DNA of 64,000 nucleotides from Sinonovacula constricta (GCA_007844125.1 CM017563.1:23152573-23216572), one strand, 5' to 3'; numbered from the stretch's first letter, positions 49,643 through 62,094 are shown. Made by a program: numbers and translations. Notes: generated by a model from the sequence alone, not told the origin.

Positions 49643-49750
49643 TTAAACAAGCACAAGAAATATCTTCTCCTCGTAATGGAACTTGGAACAGTGTGGTTCC
49701 ATTCCCATACATGCATGAATGGTGGCAAGGAACATCACGAAGGCGCGCAT
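49643..49750 (-). pseudogene. C1q gene B, exon 1 remnant
   Basis: From the ATG (49748-49750) the sequence encodes MRAFVMFLATIHACMG and EPHCSKFHYEEKI as in gene A. It then jumps to sequence matching A near 15040 and stops at TAA (49643-49645) after 35 codons. About 425 bp equivalent to A 15040-15465 are deleted, removing the coiled coil and the splice donor. The promoter region upstream is well kept. The remnant could still be transcribed but cannot join exon 2 in the normal way. Confidence 0.75.
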
Positions 49751-49834
49751 TCTGTCAGCTTAGTTGTCTGGTATTATGTTGATAAAACGACTAGAGCGTA
49801 AGACGAATAGCAATGAAGACGGCGTTCATAGAAA

Positions 49835-49846
49835 TTATATATAAAG
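49835..49846 (-). promoter_or_regulatory. TATA box of C1q gene B
   Basis: CTTTATATATAA on the minus strand, 96 bp before the ATG of the truncated exon, identical to gene A in sequence and spacing. Confidence 0.5.
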
Positions 49847-51404
49847 ACGAATGGGTAGGTGGAGAGGGATCCTTCAAAAAGTTCCACTTATCGTATTAAA
49901 GACAGTATGCCTTTTTTTCTTTCTAATATGTGTATTTATAACCGCTCAAATTATTACTATGGTTTAACTCTTTATTTTTGTTGGTTTAAAATAATTATTT
50001 AAACACGGTTTAGTGGATAAATTAAAAAAATCAATTTAAACACTTATTCTCACAAACGAAAAGAGACACACACAAAATAAAGGGGATAGGTTCGCGTGTT
50101 TGTGTAATTTGAACACGGAATCTTTTGTTTCACATTCAAATGCTTACTGACCGCGGCACTTTTAGCTTTGGTACATGAAGCTTTAATTATATTTTGTTTA
50201 CATGTATACAACATGCAACATAATTCATGTTAATTAAATCAGCTGTCAAAGGCGCTTATTAGTTTATTAAAATTAAAGTTTTGCTTAATCCGAAGATGGA
50301 TCACTCTGTTTAGTATGGAGAACTGTGTCGTATCCGTCTTGCATGTATGCTTTTATAGGGGTAACGCTGATTACCAGAAGTTACAAAGAATTTTTTGTAT
50401 AAAAGGATTAAAGAGCGTTGTATGTCTTGATTAATCAAGACCCTTTGAAATAATTTTGAGCAGCAAACAAATAAAAGGAAGATTCTAGACAGGAAAAATT
50501 CATGTTATATGTACGTTTATATGCCATTATACATATTCGCCTTTGCTTATGTTGTATACATTTTCGTGACGAGAGCTTGTGCAATTGTGTCTTCCTCACA
50601 CAGTTGTGCTTAGTTTATATCGATTACATAATTTTTCTTGAAGCTGTTACGATGCATACTTGCTCCCTACGTGCTAAGACATCGGGAACACCGTACTGTT
50701 TAGTCGACGGGTCAGGGAGATGCATTTTAAATGATATTTCCCGTGAAACCTTGCGCTGTTTAATCAAAATATGGAAGGTTTATAACATCTTTTTAAAGGA
50801 CATTATTTTAACTGACTAAATGAATACACTCCATTGCATATTTACCGACCCTTATATTTTAAGCTCAATCACAAACAGCTCTTGTGAACAAAACATTTCT
50901 GCACATGGGAACGTCCTTCAAACAGGTCGTTTGAACGTGAAGGTGACAAACAACATTGTAATACAACGTGATAAAACTATAAAATACGTTAACCAAGGAC
51001 AAGAGGCATTAGATGAATAGAAAAATATATTTGGTAGACAAAGCCTTATCACTGTTTAAGTCTGGTATAGATGCTTGTGCAAACACGTAAATCAATATAT
51101 CAATACCTTCCTTTGTCCTGAGTAGGAAACGGTAGAGCAGTTAAAAATTATTTTTCCTCATATCTCAAAACGTATAGGGACCGTATGGTGAACAATCAAA
51201 AGTCGCATGTTTTTGTTTATATGTTGATATAAGTAATATAATCTGTAGAAATGTCGGTGGGAAATAAGGGGACCAATTGTGGTAATCAAGGTTATGTCCT
51301 TGCTGACAGTCAAAAGCGTTTCCTTGACGGGTACATTTGTCATTACATTTCTTTAGACATGGATGTTAACCTCGAGAGCCTTGCTTTAAAACCTTTCCAC
51401 AACC

Positions 51405-51695
51405 GCCCCAACGGACCTGGTAGCGCAAACCGTAGAACGGGTTCGATCCAGGGCCGCGAAATACCAAAGTCGTAAACAGTAGTGGTATAGCTCCCTTGCT
51501 AACGCTCAAGCAAATATAAGGGTACTTCCACGACTGGTTTGCCCAGTGTCAGGATAATGAGACTGGGTGTCTAATCATGCCAGGTGTTTACGTCATGCTA
51601 TAGACAGTGAAGGCAGCACCTTGCTTCGAGTAGACCCCATCTTCAGATAACTGAAATGCTGTTAGTGGGACGATAAACCCGTATAAACATAAACA
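51405..51695 (+). mobile_element. SINE family S2, fuller copy
   Basis: The best-preserved S2 element in the window. GGGTTCGATCCAGGG in the head leads to the body with GTGTCAGGATAATGAGACTGG, ACAGTGAAGGCAGCACC, CTGTTAGTGGGACGATAAAC and a short A-rich end. The A copy (17735-17952) lacks the 3' third. Confidence 0.75.
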
Positions 51696-52499
51696 TATTG
51701 CCGAAATGGAATTATTATGTACATAAATTACCGATTAGGGGTTTAAGATAACCGACATGCAAGTATTGAGTCATCTAAGTTGTTAACATGGAACTAATCC
51801 GATGTAAAAAAATACCGTAATTGAGTTAACATGATTATTAAATACCGACATTGAGTTAAATGCCATTTGAATTACAGTCAATTAGTTAAAAGTCTGCCTA
51901 AAGTCTCGACATATATTTTATATACAAATTAAAACCACACTTGACCGTATAAATAGTCAAAATTAGGTTAAATGTTAAATTACCTAGAAAGGTCATGTCA
52001 TATAACTGGGTAAAATGAAAAATCAATTGATCAGCAAATGCAATGGCTGTCTAAATGCTTTTCAGTTTTACTGGATCAGAATGACGGCGACATAATGTAT
52101 ATTTTCTTTTGTCTAAAGTACCTTTCTTTAAAAAGTTTTAAATGATTTATTTTTTACAATAGAATTCTGGACACACAATCCTGTGTACAGTTTCCGAAAC
52201 CCGGTCACACACTCTCAGAAAGTGCGATATAAGAGCTCAGTAAAATTGGTTTAAGCACCACAGTCGGACCTTTTTGCTGACTGACCGTATGAAGACCGTA
52301 ACTGTTGGATTTGCGCTTTTTGTTAAATGACTCATCACAGATGTGTTCTTACTTTTACCTTTGACTTGCATGTGACGAATACCTTTGTCTTTTGCCTTTT
52401 CATAGTTTGGAATAGGTTGCAATGTTCATAGCACTTTGTCATATATTCTTTACACAGCAATCATGGACTTTTAACCGATACATATAGGGACCTGCCAAC

Positions 52500-55400
52500 A
52501 GTTAGCTTTTTTATTACAATAACTATGCAAAATTAATATGATTCGTACAGTATATTATATGCTTGACACTTTCGTGACGTGGCGGAGCAATGAATAAATA
52601 ACCTAATAAACTGTTGTTGAACAAACGTCGAAAACACACTTGAAACTTAGGAAATTCTAAGTGTCATGCTGGATGTTGTGTTCATTGTTGTACCAGATCA
52701 TCTGAGTCATTTTAAATAAAGTCTTGGCCTTCGTACCAAAATTCATCCACCTATGCATCACACTCACAGATAGTTTCTTTTCCAAATTTGTAGTCTGTGC
52801 ATACACAATGGCCCTCGCATTGTCAACTGTTTGATGCAAATAAGAGAAATACACAGGCATACTGGGTGTTTTCGACCCAGAATCAGAACAAATAAATATA
52901 TCGTAGGTGTGATATATTCGGTGGAACATGACAACCATATCAAAGGAATGCAGTACAGAATGGCAGGTATTCTTGTGGCTTCAGTTTGTATATGCACACC
53001 AAAAAGACAAAGATGCTAAAGACAATGTGTACACAGGAAAACAAAATTGGCAACGAATACATCACATTTGTCATTAGTTTTGAAAGAAAAACGAAATTTT
53101 CAAACAATCACACATTATTGATAGGAATATATGACAAAGTCCTATGAAAATTACAATACATACCAACTTTTGAAAAGGCAAAGTACAAAGGTATTCACAT
53201 GCGAGCAAAATGTCAAAGGAAAGAGCAAATATGTGATAGTCATTTACCAAAAAGAGCAAGCCAAACAATTGCAGGCTTAGAAGGTCATTCGGCAAAAGGG
53301 ACTGACTGGGGTCCTTACGCCGATTTTGATAACTAAAACCACGCACTTCCGAAGGGGTTTCTCAAATGTAAGCAACATAAATGATGATGATGATGATGAT
53401 GATGATGAGATGATGAAGATGATGATGATGATAATGATGATGATAATGATGATGATGATGATGAAGATGATAATGATGATGATGATGATGATGATCTTGA
53501 GCAAACGGATATGTCAAATAAGACACGTTTTATTTTACGGTCGATTATGGCATATACGCGTTACATATTCGATCTGTGAGGCCTTCATAACTTGTCCTCA
53601 AGCGAAATGCAACTATATGGAACCAACATTGCATTTAAGCCTTTTGTGAAATGGTTATAGTGGAATAAGCCGAATTGGTAGGAAAACTAAGAATGATTTA
53701 GTTATGAATTAATGTCAGTAAGTCCTGTGACTGAACAAAAGTAAATGCCTATGAAGTGTGACTTTCTGACGCAAAACAAACTCTTATCTGACGCATACAG
53801 AAGAGCAAATTACGTTTTCGTGACGCAACAAAAATTGTTATGTTAAATAAGCCTTCTGGCTTTTGAAATCAGCTTTCCTGGAGTACAAACATGGCACTAA
53901 AACTTTGAAGATTAATGTTAAGATTGGTTGCATTTAAACTTTCCGAGCACTTCGGCCATTGCTGCCAATACAAAGTGTAAATTGCAGCTACCAGTATGTC
54001 TTTGACTTCGGGATAATTTGATCCGCACTTTGAACATTGAACTCAACCGGCAATGGTATTAGCAAACGATTATGAGAAAAAGAAAATAATTGAATTGTTG
54101 TTTCCTTCTGTATATTACACCACATTATTTTAATGATCGGAGACACGATGTCAGCCCACGGATTCTTAACAAACGAGAAAAAAATAAACAATGCACAAAC
54201 TATCCTCCTCCTTATCTAAAATGTCGAAATAACGTGGAAGTTAAAAAAAAGTAATTGCAAGTCAGTGTTCATCCTTTTCTGCTAAGGTCGTCAGTAAACT
54301 TTTATATCTATATTTAGTTGCAAACAACGCAGTAAACCCATGACTAGTATTATATTGTTTGCACATAAACTTTGCTGGGCGTGTATCTGGCCTCTTGGAC
54401 CTAAGAGGCTAGCATGTGACTTTACGCATTGACAGTTGAACAATGCTTTGACTAATAACATCATGAAAAATCACAATGTCATGTGCATAAGACCCTTTGT
54501 TGTTTTACATTTAATTTCTTTTAAAGTAAATCTTACAAAGTCAAGATTTAGCTGTAGTCTGGAATCAAAATTCTGACAGATAATAGTCTCATATCTATTT
54601 GTCTAAACCCAAAAGATTGTAATAACAGCAATTTTGCTATTTTGAAGACTGAAACAACAGAAACGGAGCGCAAATAAAATGTGGTATTTTTTAACTTTTC
54701 GCCACTCCTTTTGTAAGTAATATAGCCCCTAAAATATTAATACATTCATTTAAATATGTTTTAAAATACCATGTAAATCTATACATTGATAGTATGGCCC
54801 TTTGATATTCTGAATGACCCCCCAACTTCTATGGCGTGGTTTACAAATGACCCCCATAACATTTGTATTTGGCAGCAATACTGCCTAGCGACTTGGATGT
54901 CTTTCTAATAGAAAAGACACAAGTAAAGCTAAATGTTAAATGCAGTATCCACTGTATGTCTAACGAAACATGAAAAGTAAAATAGTCGACAAACGAAAAT
55001 TTGAAATTCTGTACATATCCCTCCACCAGTTACTACCAATGTGCGATCGTTCTGAGAACAGAATTATTCTTATATAAGAGTAAAACACTTGTCCTTTCTG
55101 AATAATTGATTTAGCAGTTTTACTCTTCTTTTACGTGGTGTAAGTTGATCACAATAAATATACACATAACCCTTGCTAGGGTAAGATTTTAACTGCAAAT
55201 TTTATGTGTTTTTCTTTTCATTTTTGGGGAACAATGAGTCTGAAGTTGCGTATTCTGCGTGCAGTCAGCTACGCGCCTGATAGTGCTAAGTTTCATAAAT
55301 GTCCAACAGTCCTCAATAGATACGGTGGATATTAGCATGGTATCATGTTTCAGTAAAAAGTTAATGAGCAAAATGTTGTTGTTTTTTCCTATATACAAAT

Positions 55401-55770
55401 AATTAGTTATTAAGAACACTGATTGAAATTGAACTGGAGCAGTAACATTATCAATGTTGTTTTTCAATATCAGAATAAGACAAATATTTGTATAATCAAA
55501 GCTGACATTCACTTTAACATTTGATACATTGTTGAGAAATGACAACCCTTATGTTTTAATTATAATAAATATGGAAGATTAAAAGAGTTCAATAAAGTAA
55601 AAAGATGCAGCACATTGCCATATACTCTTCCCATTCACGTTAATAAACGTGCAAGTGTGTAAGGGGTCACATGACTATTTAAAATGATTGATTAAAGGGA
55701 ACGGACTTGCATTAATAATCATTCTAATGTTCTAAATGAATTGTGCATTTACTGCATTTTGGGTAAATCA
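52500..55770 (+). other. High-identity tract between duplicates
   Basis: Corresponds to about 18530-21880 in copy A. In sampled stretches the copies differ by about 2% here, against about 7% just to the left (18.29-18.48 kb) and about 12% just to the right (22.0 kb). It holds the inverted-arm element and the GAT microsatellite but no recognised gene. Confidence 0.65.
53381..53496. repeat. (GAT)n microsatellite, copy B
   Basis: Shorter counterpart of 19412-19568 with several GAA and AAT interruptions. Confidence 0.95.
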
Positions 55771-57157
55771 TTTTTCAACAAATGCAGCATTTTACTATAA
55801 CTAGGACTATGTATTGCTTAAAGTGTTTTTTCTTATGATTGCGATGTAAAATAAAATGAAACAATCATTTCTATGTATTTTTATAAAAGGCATGCACTAT
55901 GAATGTCAACTTGGAACAGAGATGGTCTTGGAATATATGCGGGTAAAGATTTAAGGCATAAACATAGTTGAAACTGTGCAGATGAGAAATATTTGTATAA
56001 TATTTATTTATATATATATTATATTTGTATATATATATTATAATATATATATATTATAATAATGGTACATTACTGCATCCTTTTTCACATATATATGGTT
56101 GATAACACACACTATGAATAAAGAAGGGGTGATAGAAATGACTCATGGAGGACATTTAAATGTTCAGATCCTTTATAAACCTTCGGAACAATTTAATAGC
56201 TCCTACAGGACAAAGTTGTGCTCATTTGGTTGACGTAAAACCAGGAACATAGTACAGAATGCCTGCAAATGTTTTTAACAATACAGTTCGAGTGTTCCTA
56301 TTTATGGAAAGGTTGTTTTGTCTCGGTATGCGGTATTAATTACTCGATAATTACTTTCAAAACTAAAACAAAAATTCGGGGAAGAATATGAGTTTGTAAC
56401 AGTTGCTCGTTGCACCAGATTATGAAAGTGTTGCAAAGCATGGATTCCACTCTCTTTCTGTCATCCATCTGAACACTGAAAGTCCTTTTGTAAATCGGAA
56501 GTAACTGATGTGATAAAGATGTGAACGGTACCAGAATTCTTCTATACACTAATTAGGATAGAAAATCGGCCAAATATGTACCGAATCGTAATTTTGAGCA
56601 AAAACTCATTGACGCTCTGTGCGAATGGTTTCATTCCATTGAGCAGGTATTGTGTCTCCTAAACATGTTAAAAGATAATAGTGACAATGGGTGTTTATTA
56701 CGCAACTGTGACCTGAGGTGATTGATGGTATGTATGTGTGTGTGTTACCCGCTAGTGCTGCTAATAGGGGAGGATATCGATGCCAAGGAGACAACCATCA
56801 TGCCCCCAAGATAAGACACTCCCCTCACTCCCTCCCCCATGTCCCTGCACATGATCTACTATCCAGCCACACATTTCCCAGGTTGAACACTAACATATTG
56901 GATGATGTTCACAGTTCATACCCCGCTGAAATAACAGGAAAAAAGAACAATAGGTTAAACGATATATATATTTGAAACCATGACACTGCTTATAACCTGA
57001 CCACCACAATTTATTGCCTCTTAACTGATAAGGGTGGAAACGTTAAACAGCTACGATGTGAACGATAACCGTTTAAGCAAGAAAGAGTATGGCCTTCGTC
57101 GTTTTTGTTGTTGTTTTTGTTTTGTTGTTGTTGGTGGTGGTGGTGGTGGGATTAGGG

Positions 57158-57425
57158 ATTAGCCGGCATTTTTGCCGATACTGCGCAGCGACATTTCTAT
57201 CATTATAGCACAGGGGCACTTATGAGGTGCCCAGGGACTGAACCCGGCCGGTCCATTATACTGACACCGACGAGTCAGGCGTAATGCTGTCCCCTTAGCC
57301 CCGAGCGTTAGGAGGGAAGCCACTACTACCAACTTTAAAGTCTTTGGTAAGACCCGGCCGGGGTTCGAACCCACGACCACCCGAACCGCAAGCCGACGCT
57401 CTACCAACTGAGCTATTGCGGCCGG
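57158..57425 (-). mobile_element. SINE family S3, complete, inserted in copy B only
   Basis: On the minus strand it starts with a tRNA-like head: GCAATAGCTCAGTTGGTAGA (box A) and GTGGGTTCGAACCCCGG (box B). The S3 body follows, ending near GCCGGCTAATCC. It is flanked on both sides by GGTGGTGGTGGTG, which fits a target-site duplication or insertion within a GGT microsatellite. Copy A (about 23050-23110) has no SINE at this site, so the insertion postdates the duplication or was lost from A. The intact head suggests recent activity. Confidence 0.8.
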
Positions 57426-57976
57426 TGGTGGTGGTGGTGTGTGTGTGTGTGTGTGTGTGTTTGGTTGTTTTTTTTCTTTTTGTTATATGATTTTAGTTAA
57501 GCCAAACCAAATTGGTTGAAGTTTTCTTTGGAAAAGAATCCTCTATTTTTAATCGTTGGAATGCTTAAAATACATTTGAATGTTCGGTGTCTATCAGAAC
57601 GTTCAAAAAGTTCGAACGATCGCTTACATCCCTAGAATAAAGTGTGTTATTTAATCAGTTGTAACTGGTGCTAACATACAGCAATAAATTATAGGAAAAA
57701 CATTAGACAATATCAAAAGTGTAATACTAATAATTGCATTATTCCTAAATCCGGAAAGAACGGAAAATAGGAAAGTTGAGTTTTCGCTAATATTGGATAC
57801 TTCTACTTTATCATTTAATTCTACTTTATCTTTTGATTATAACGCGACCTTATAATCGAGTAGTGCGTATTTCTTTTACAGATTTCTGCTGTCGATATGT
57901 TTTTAACTATTTGTAAACGTTACTCAAGAAATGTAATTTGGTAGCACAGTTACTTGTTATGAGGTTTAAAACATTC

Positions 57977-58186
57977 TTATAAGAACTCAAAGTCAGAACA
58001 TTGAACACGAATCGAAATTGTGTGTTTTAATGAACTACTAAAATAGTATAGTTCTACATCACTATGAGCGGGAAATAAAACATATTCAGCTTCATATCTA
58101 CCTCTATAATTACCGTTCTCGTAAGCTGTGAAATCTTCGACAACATGTGCTAGTATAGAACTTATGAGAAATAAGCTATACACCAA
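57977..58186 (-). CDS. Small conserved frame, copy B
   Basis: Counterpart of 23596-23805. The first codon equivalent is TTG, so translation would need another start or an upstream exon. HVVEDFTAYENG through DVELYY is unchanged. Downstream there are two replacements (L to F, K to Q) and two silent changes. Possible exon of unknown function. Confidence 0.3.
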   Translation of the reverse strand: MVYSLFLISSILAHVVEDFTAYENGNYRGRYEAEYVLFPAHSDVELYYFSSSLKHTISIRVQCSDFEFL

Positions 58187-59092
58187 GACATATGTAAGCT
58201 AAAATTATATAACACAAACAAGATATATGGTGATTGTAAGAATTGTTCGTCATATGAAGGCCACTTTATGGATTACATATAGCTGTTAATTAAAGAACGT
58301 CCGTCTTCAAAGTCCTGCTCTTGTTTAATTTTTGGATTGGCCTGATTGACTTAACTTTCAGCGAACTTTATACAAATGACACGTTTTGCATAAGACAATT
58401 TCACTAACTTAAATACCGTTTAAATAGCAAAGTATGTGCAAAGTAGCGGAGATGATACGACAATATATAATCAAATTAAGATTGCCATTATCCTCTGACC
58501 CATTATCCATATAAACTTTTGCTTAACCCCAAATGTATAAGACCATTCTACCATAATATTATACTTTAAAACACGATAACACTTATCATATTTTAAAACA
58601 GATAGCCAAAAATAATCGACTGGATCTATAAGGCAGAAAACTGGCTGCTGAGTAAACCGATTTAGGCTTAAAGTGCGTGAATTTGTAGTCTAGTTGTTTA
58701 AAATATTATATTGCCAACTACATACTTTATAATCAGAACATTTAAAGGAACAATAACACATCAAGGTTGTGCCACAATTTCTTAACTTCCAAAACTTAGA
58801 TTCGACTCTTTATACTGAAGCCTTATTACAGAGCATCTCTCAATTTCCCATTAACCTTCAGAAGACAGCAATTAACACGTACTTGTGGCATTGGAGTGCT
58901 GCAACGGTTAGATATTGACCTGCGCCAACAATACAGCTGACTTCGGATTGGTTATGCACTGCAGCCATGTTCATTATGGTAATGAAGGCTGGCGCAATTA
59001 CTATTGCTTCTTCTACTACAACAACTACTAATACCACTACTACTTCTTCTGCTACTACACTCCCAGTCATTTTAAAATACTTATGTAAATAG

Positions 59093-59192
59093 NNNNNNNN
59101 NNNNNNNNNNNNNNNNNNNNNNNNNNNNNNNNNNNNNNNNNNNNNNNNNNNNNNNNNNNNNNNNNNNNNNNNNNNNNNNNNNNNNNNNNNNN
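59093..59192. other. Assembly gap (100 N)
   Basis: Exactly 100 N, a conventional placeholder of unknown true size. Duplication copy B runs into it, and the sequence beyond it does not continue the A copy. The order and orientation of 59193-64000 relative to the rest is therefore unproven. Confidence 0.98.
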
Positions 59193-59251
59193 TGCAATAT
59201 TTCAGCTTTTTTAATTGACGTAGAAATTCCTAATTAATTAATATATATAAT

Positions 59252-59253
59252 TA

Positions 59254-59317
<64 letters not shown>

Positions 59318-59349
59318 TGTGGTGTGTGTGTGTGTGTGTGGTGTGTGTG
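59252..59349. repeat. (AT)n(TG)n microsatellite
   Basis: A short AT run followed by about 80 bp of TG with three GGTG interruptions, just after the gap. It may be the reason the assembly broke here. Confidence 0.95.
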
Positions 59350-59399
59350 ATCATAATATACATATATACATATTAATAACAGTCAGTACTATGCAAGCT

Positions 59400-59600
59400 A
59401 CAATCACCTAACCTTAAATGCCTCTTATGCTTACACCTAAATGCAACTGTAAACACTTTTAACCTATTGACTTGTAGAAAAAATGAACCGTTCTGATCAA
59501 CCACTTCTACGAAAACTCTCGCTTGAGGTGCTTTATATCTATAGTAATTGCTCAAGTCAGTTTGTGTTTAGTGTGTATTCATTTAACAGAATGTAACAAC
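59400..59600 (-). other. Conserved intronic element upstream of the plus-strand C1q exon
   Basis: The minus strand matches 14040-14225 and 48175-48346. Here the frame APQARVFVEVVDQNG, then VFTVAFRCKHKR, is open throughout a 60-codon frame (59373-59555). It is antisense to the C1q exon and lies upstream of it, as in A and B. Confidence 0.5.
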
Positions 59601-59724
59601 TATACAAAAGTTTACGAATTGCACAAATGCCCCAGAGCATGTGGATATCTGAATATCCATATTTATCTATGAATTGTATATTGCATAACGGTTATTATTT
59701 CCTTGGTTTTTTTTTTTGCAACAG

Positions 59725-59832
59725 AGTCTGTCGTGAGGCCTATAGTAGACTTCAATGCTTCTGGCTTAAAGACCCTAACTCCAACTGCAACTGAGACCTT
59801 GGTGTTTCGAAACAGGTTAGTTAACGCAAAAG
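59725..59832 (+). CDS. C1q domain gene E, partial: first domain exon
   Basis: After a T-rich tract and GCAACAG acceptor, the phase-1 frame reads RPIVDFNASGLKTLTP, then TLVFRNRLVNAKG. It aligns without gaps to the opening of the C1q domain in genes A, B and M. The exon ends at a strong donor, AAAAG|GTACGT (intron from 59833), at the point where A reads DGYD. Here the domain is split by an intron, unlike the single-exon domain of A, M and B. The next exon (FTAPV...YLF) and the signal-peptide exon were not found in the window. They may lie past its end or in the gap. It could also be an orphan exon. Confidence 0.7.
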
Positions 59833-62094
59833 GTACGTTTAAGTAGTTTTCCTTACTTCATAAATTGTGGTATCAGCGTGTACCGGACGTAATGCAGACC
59901 TACAAGTTACAGTACGTCATAGGCAGCTATTTTCGGATAGTAGATGTATGCATACCGGGTTATTGTCATAAGACTACTTCGTTTCAACAAGTCACAAGAC
60001 TTGAGTTTGTGTAGTTGTTGATAAAATGTTGTTGAAGAGAGTTTCACATTGACAAGCCACTTCTAACCGTGGAATGCTAAAATTTATTTGGGTTTAACAA
60101 CACAAGGGCTCTTGATAGGTCAAATTATATACGATGAAAATTTAGCGTTAATAACAATTTGATATGCAGTACATTAAAGTAGCAAATAAATCACATATCC
60201 TAACAATATCAATATTTTACCTCTATATACAAGGAAGCATTCTTCCATGATAAAAAAGATGTATTACGGCATAAATCGGAACTTTTTATTGCAATTCAAC
60301 AGCGGTTCCTTTTACTTTTGCGACACATTTTCGTATTGTTGACCAAGCTGACATGTTATATTTTTTATTTGCGTTCACGCGGCATTTTCCAGAAACTTTA
60401 CCCTAACTTGGAAATTAGTGGTTTTGTTATACTAATACCATAAAGATCAAATTATAATAAAATGAATTATGCAATTTCTTCTTTTCGAATAAAAACAACC
60501 AGAAAGTAAGCGAGGTGAAATAAAACAAGGGAAACAATCTAACAGCATTACGTAAATTGTAGTACGCATTGTAGTTCGCATTAGCTTCCCTTTTAAGTCA
60601 ATATGTATTTCGTATTTTGGGTTTTACGGCACATCCACACTTGATTGGTCATACGAAGCCGAAAAGTTAATAAGTCTTGTGGAAAGGGTTAGAATGGAAA
60701 TTTGTTTTACGTTTTGCGTGCTCTAAAATCATATATATCACGTGTTCTGGTTTAGATACGTAAATTTTACCACTTATTTAAAACGCATCTGAACTTGAAA
60801 TCGTAATATAATCTAAAAATCTATTCCTTTATGAAAATAAAAACAGTAGTCTTATAATTTCTGCAATGACGAATATTGGTGTTTGTTGAGGCTATACACT
60901 TTAGTATGAACATTATTAAACGATTGTTTTGTAAACAAACTGGAACACGTGGATCTCATCATCATTTGAAAAAAAATAAGGTGACTAGGTCAATATGCCA
61001 ATCTCATTTTGTTTTAAACCTAAGATATATTATTATTTCCAGGCACATTGCTATATCTTCTCAATACCGGATTTAAATTGAATGTGGTTAAAAATAATCA
61101 AAACTGTTCGTTCATAAATTATATATTTAAAGAGCGCGAAGCATGAATCTTGACTTCAAGTCTCTATGTACAGAGATGTTTCATTCAATGAAGAATGTGG
61201 GGATGGCTTTCATCTTTAATTCTCACAATTCATCACGATTTGTCACGATTTTCTGCAAACATATATACAATACAACGTATACATTCAATCAAGGAATCAA
61301 ATAATCAATCAATCAGTCATTCAAATTCAAAATTTAAACATGAATTCCTATACAAGCATTCAATTATTTAATCTATACCAAGTTTTATAAGATGAAGTTT
61401 GATGATAATCACATTTGAACTGGGCGTATAGTTTTGTAAAAATGAATAATTATACATTAGGAATTCAAACTGGAACTTTACACTATGTATAATAAACAAT
61501 AATATGGTGCGTATACATGCAAGACAAGCGCAATTTAGATTTTCAGGCAAACTTGTATGAGAAAACTTAATGATTGCTTAATGATAACCTTTGACGTATA
61601 TTTCAGAAAAGTTAAACAGTTTTAATAACAAAATTAATATTTGTCTAGTATTATCACTGCTCATCGGATGGCATTTGAACCTCATGCTGTAATAATATTG
61701 AAAAAGGGCATTCGTTTCAACGGCTTTTAACAGCTTTTTCAATTTGTACTGTGATATTATATGGCTGGACCGAAAAACAAACCAGCTTTGGATATCTGAT
61801 CAGGACGACGCAAATCCTTTGCCGATCAATTTGTGTTTGTCCTCGTTTGTAGGTGGAAAATCCCAATTTCGTGCATCTAGTCGAATGTGTAATAAACCAT
61901 AATAGCAACTGTTGTTTAATATGATGGTGTTATTATTACTTCATATTATTCTTGTGTAGTGTCATTGTTACACTTTCTCCTAACCGCACCGATTTATATA
62001 TTAAGCTTTAATTATATTTAAGAGAACTCTGTGTATATATTAAATAGTAATACATAGATTTCTGCTGCTCAAAACAGATATGTGGCCTCGTAAT
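59833..62094. other. Gene-free stretch after the partial C1q exon
   Basis: I searched the plus strand for the remaining C1q strands (TGxFTAPVxGxYxF) and found none. Frames are short and without known domains. Confidence 0.4.

Larger units (their letters stand above)
40129..59092 (+). repeat. Segmental duplication, copy B
   Basis: Direct-orientation copy of 5163-24731, ending at the assembly gap. It keeps the order of SINEs, the microsatellite element, the C1q exon and the small conserved frame. It differs by a roughly 425-bp deletion in C1q exon 1, loss of about 0.95 kb of C1q intron, a single 126-bp unit at 51.1-51.3 kb, and an added SINE at 57158-57425. Confidence 0.9.

Noticed and set aside
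57352..57424. tRNA gene on the minus strand
   Set aside because: Good A and B boxes, but the sequence continues into the repeated S3 SINE body and the acceptor stem is not paired, so it is a SINE head.
59373..59555. Independent 60-residue gene on the minus strand
   Set aside because: No ATG-supported context and no known domain. Homologous sequence in A and B is interrupted by stops, so it is kept only as a conserved intronic element.
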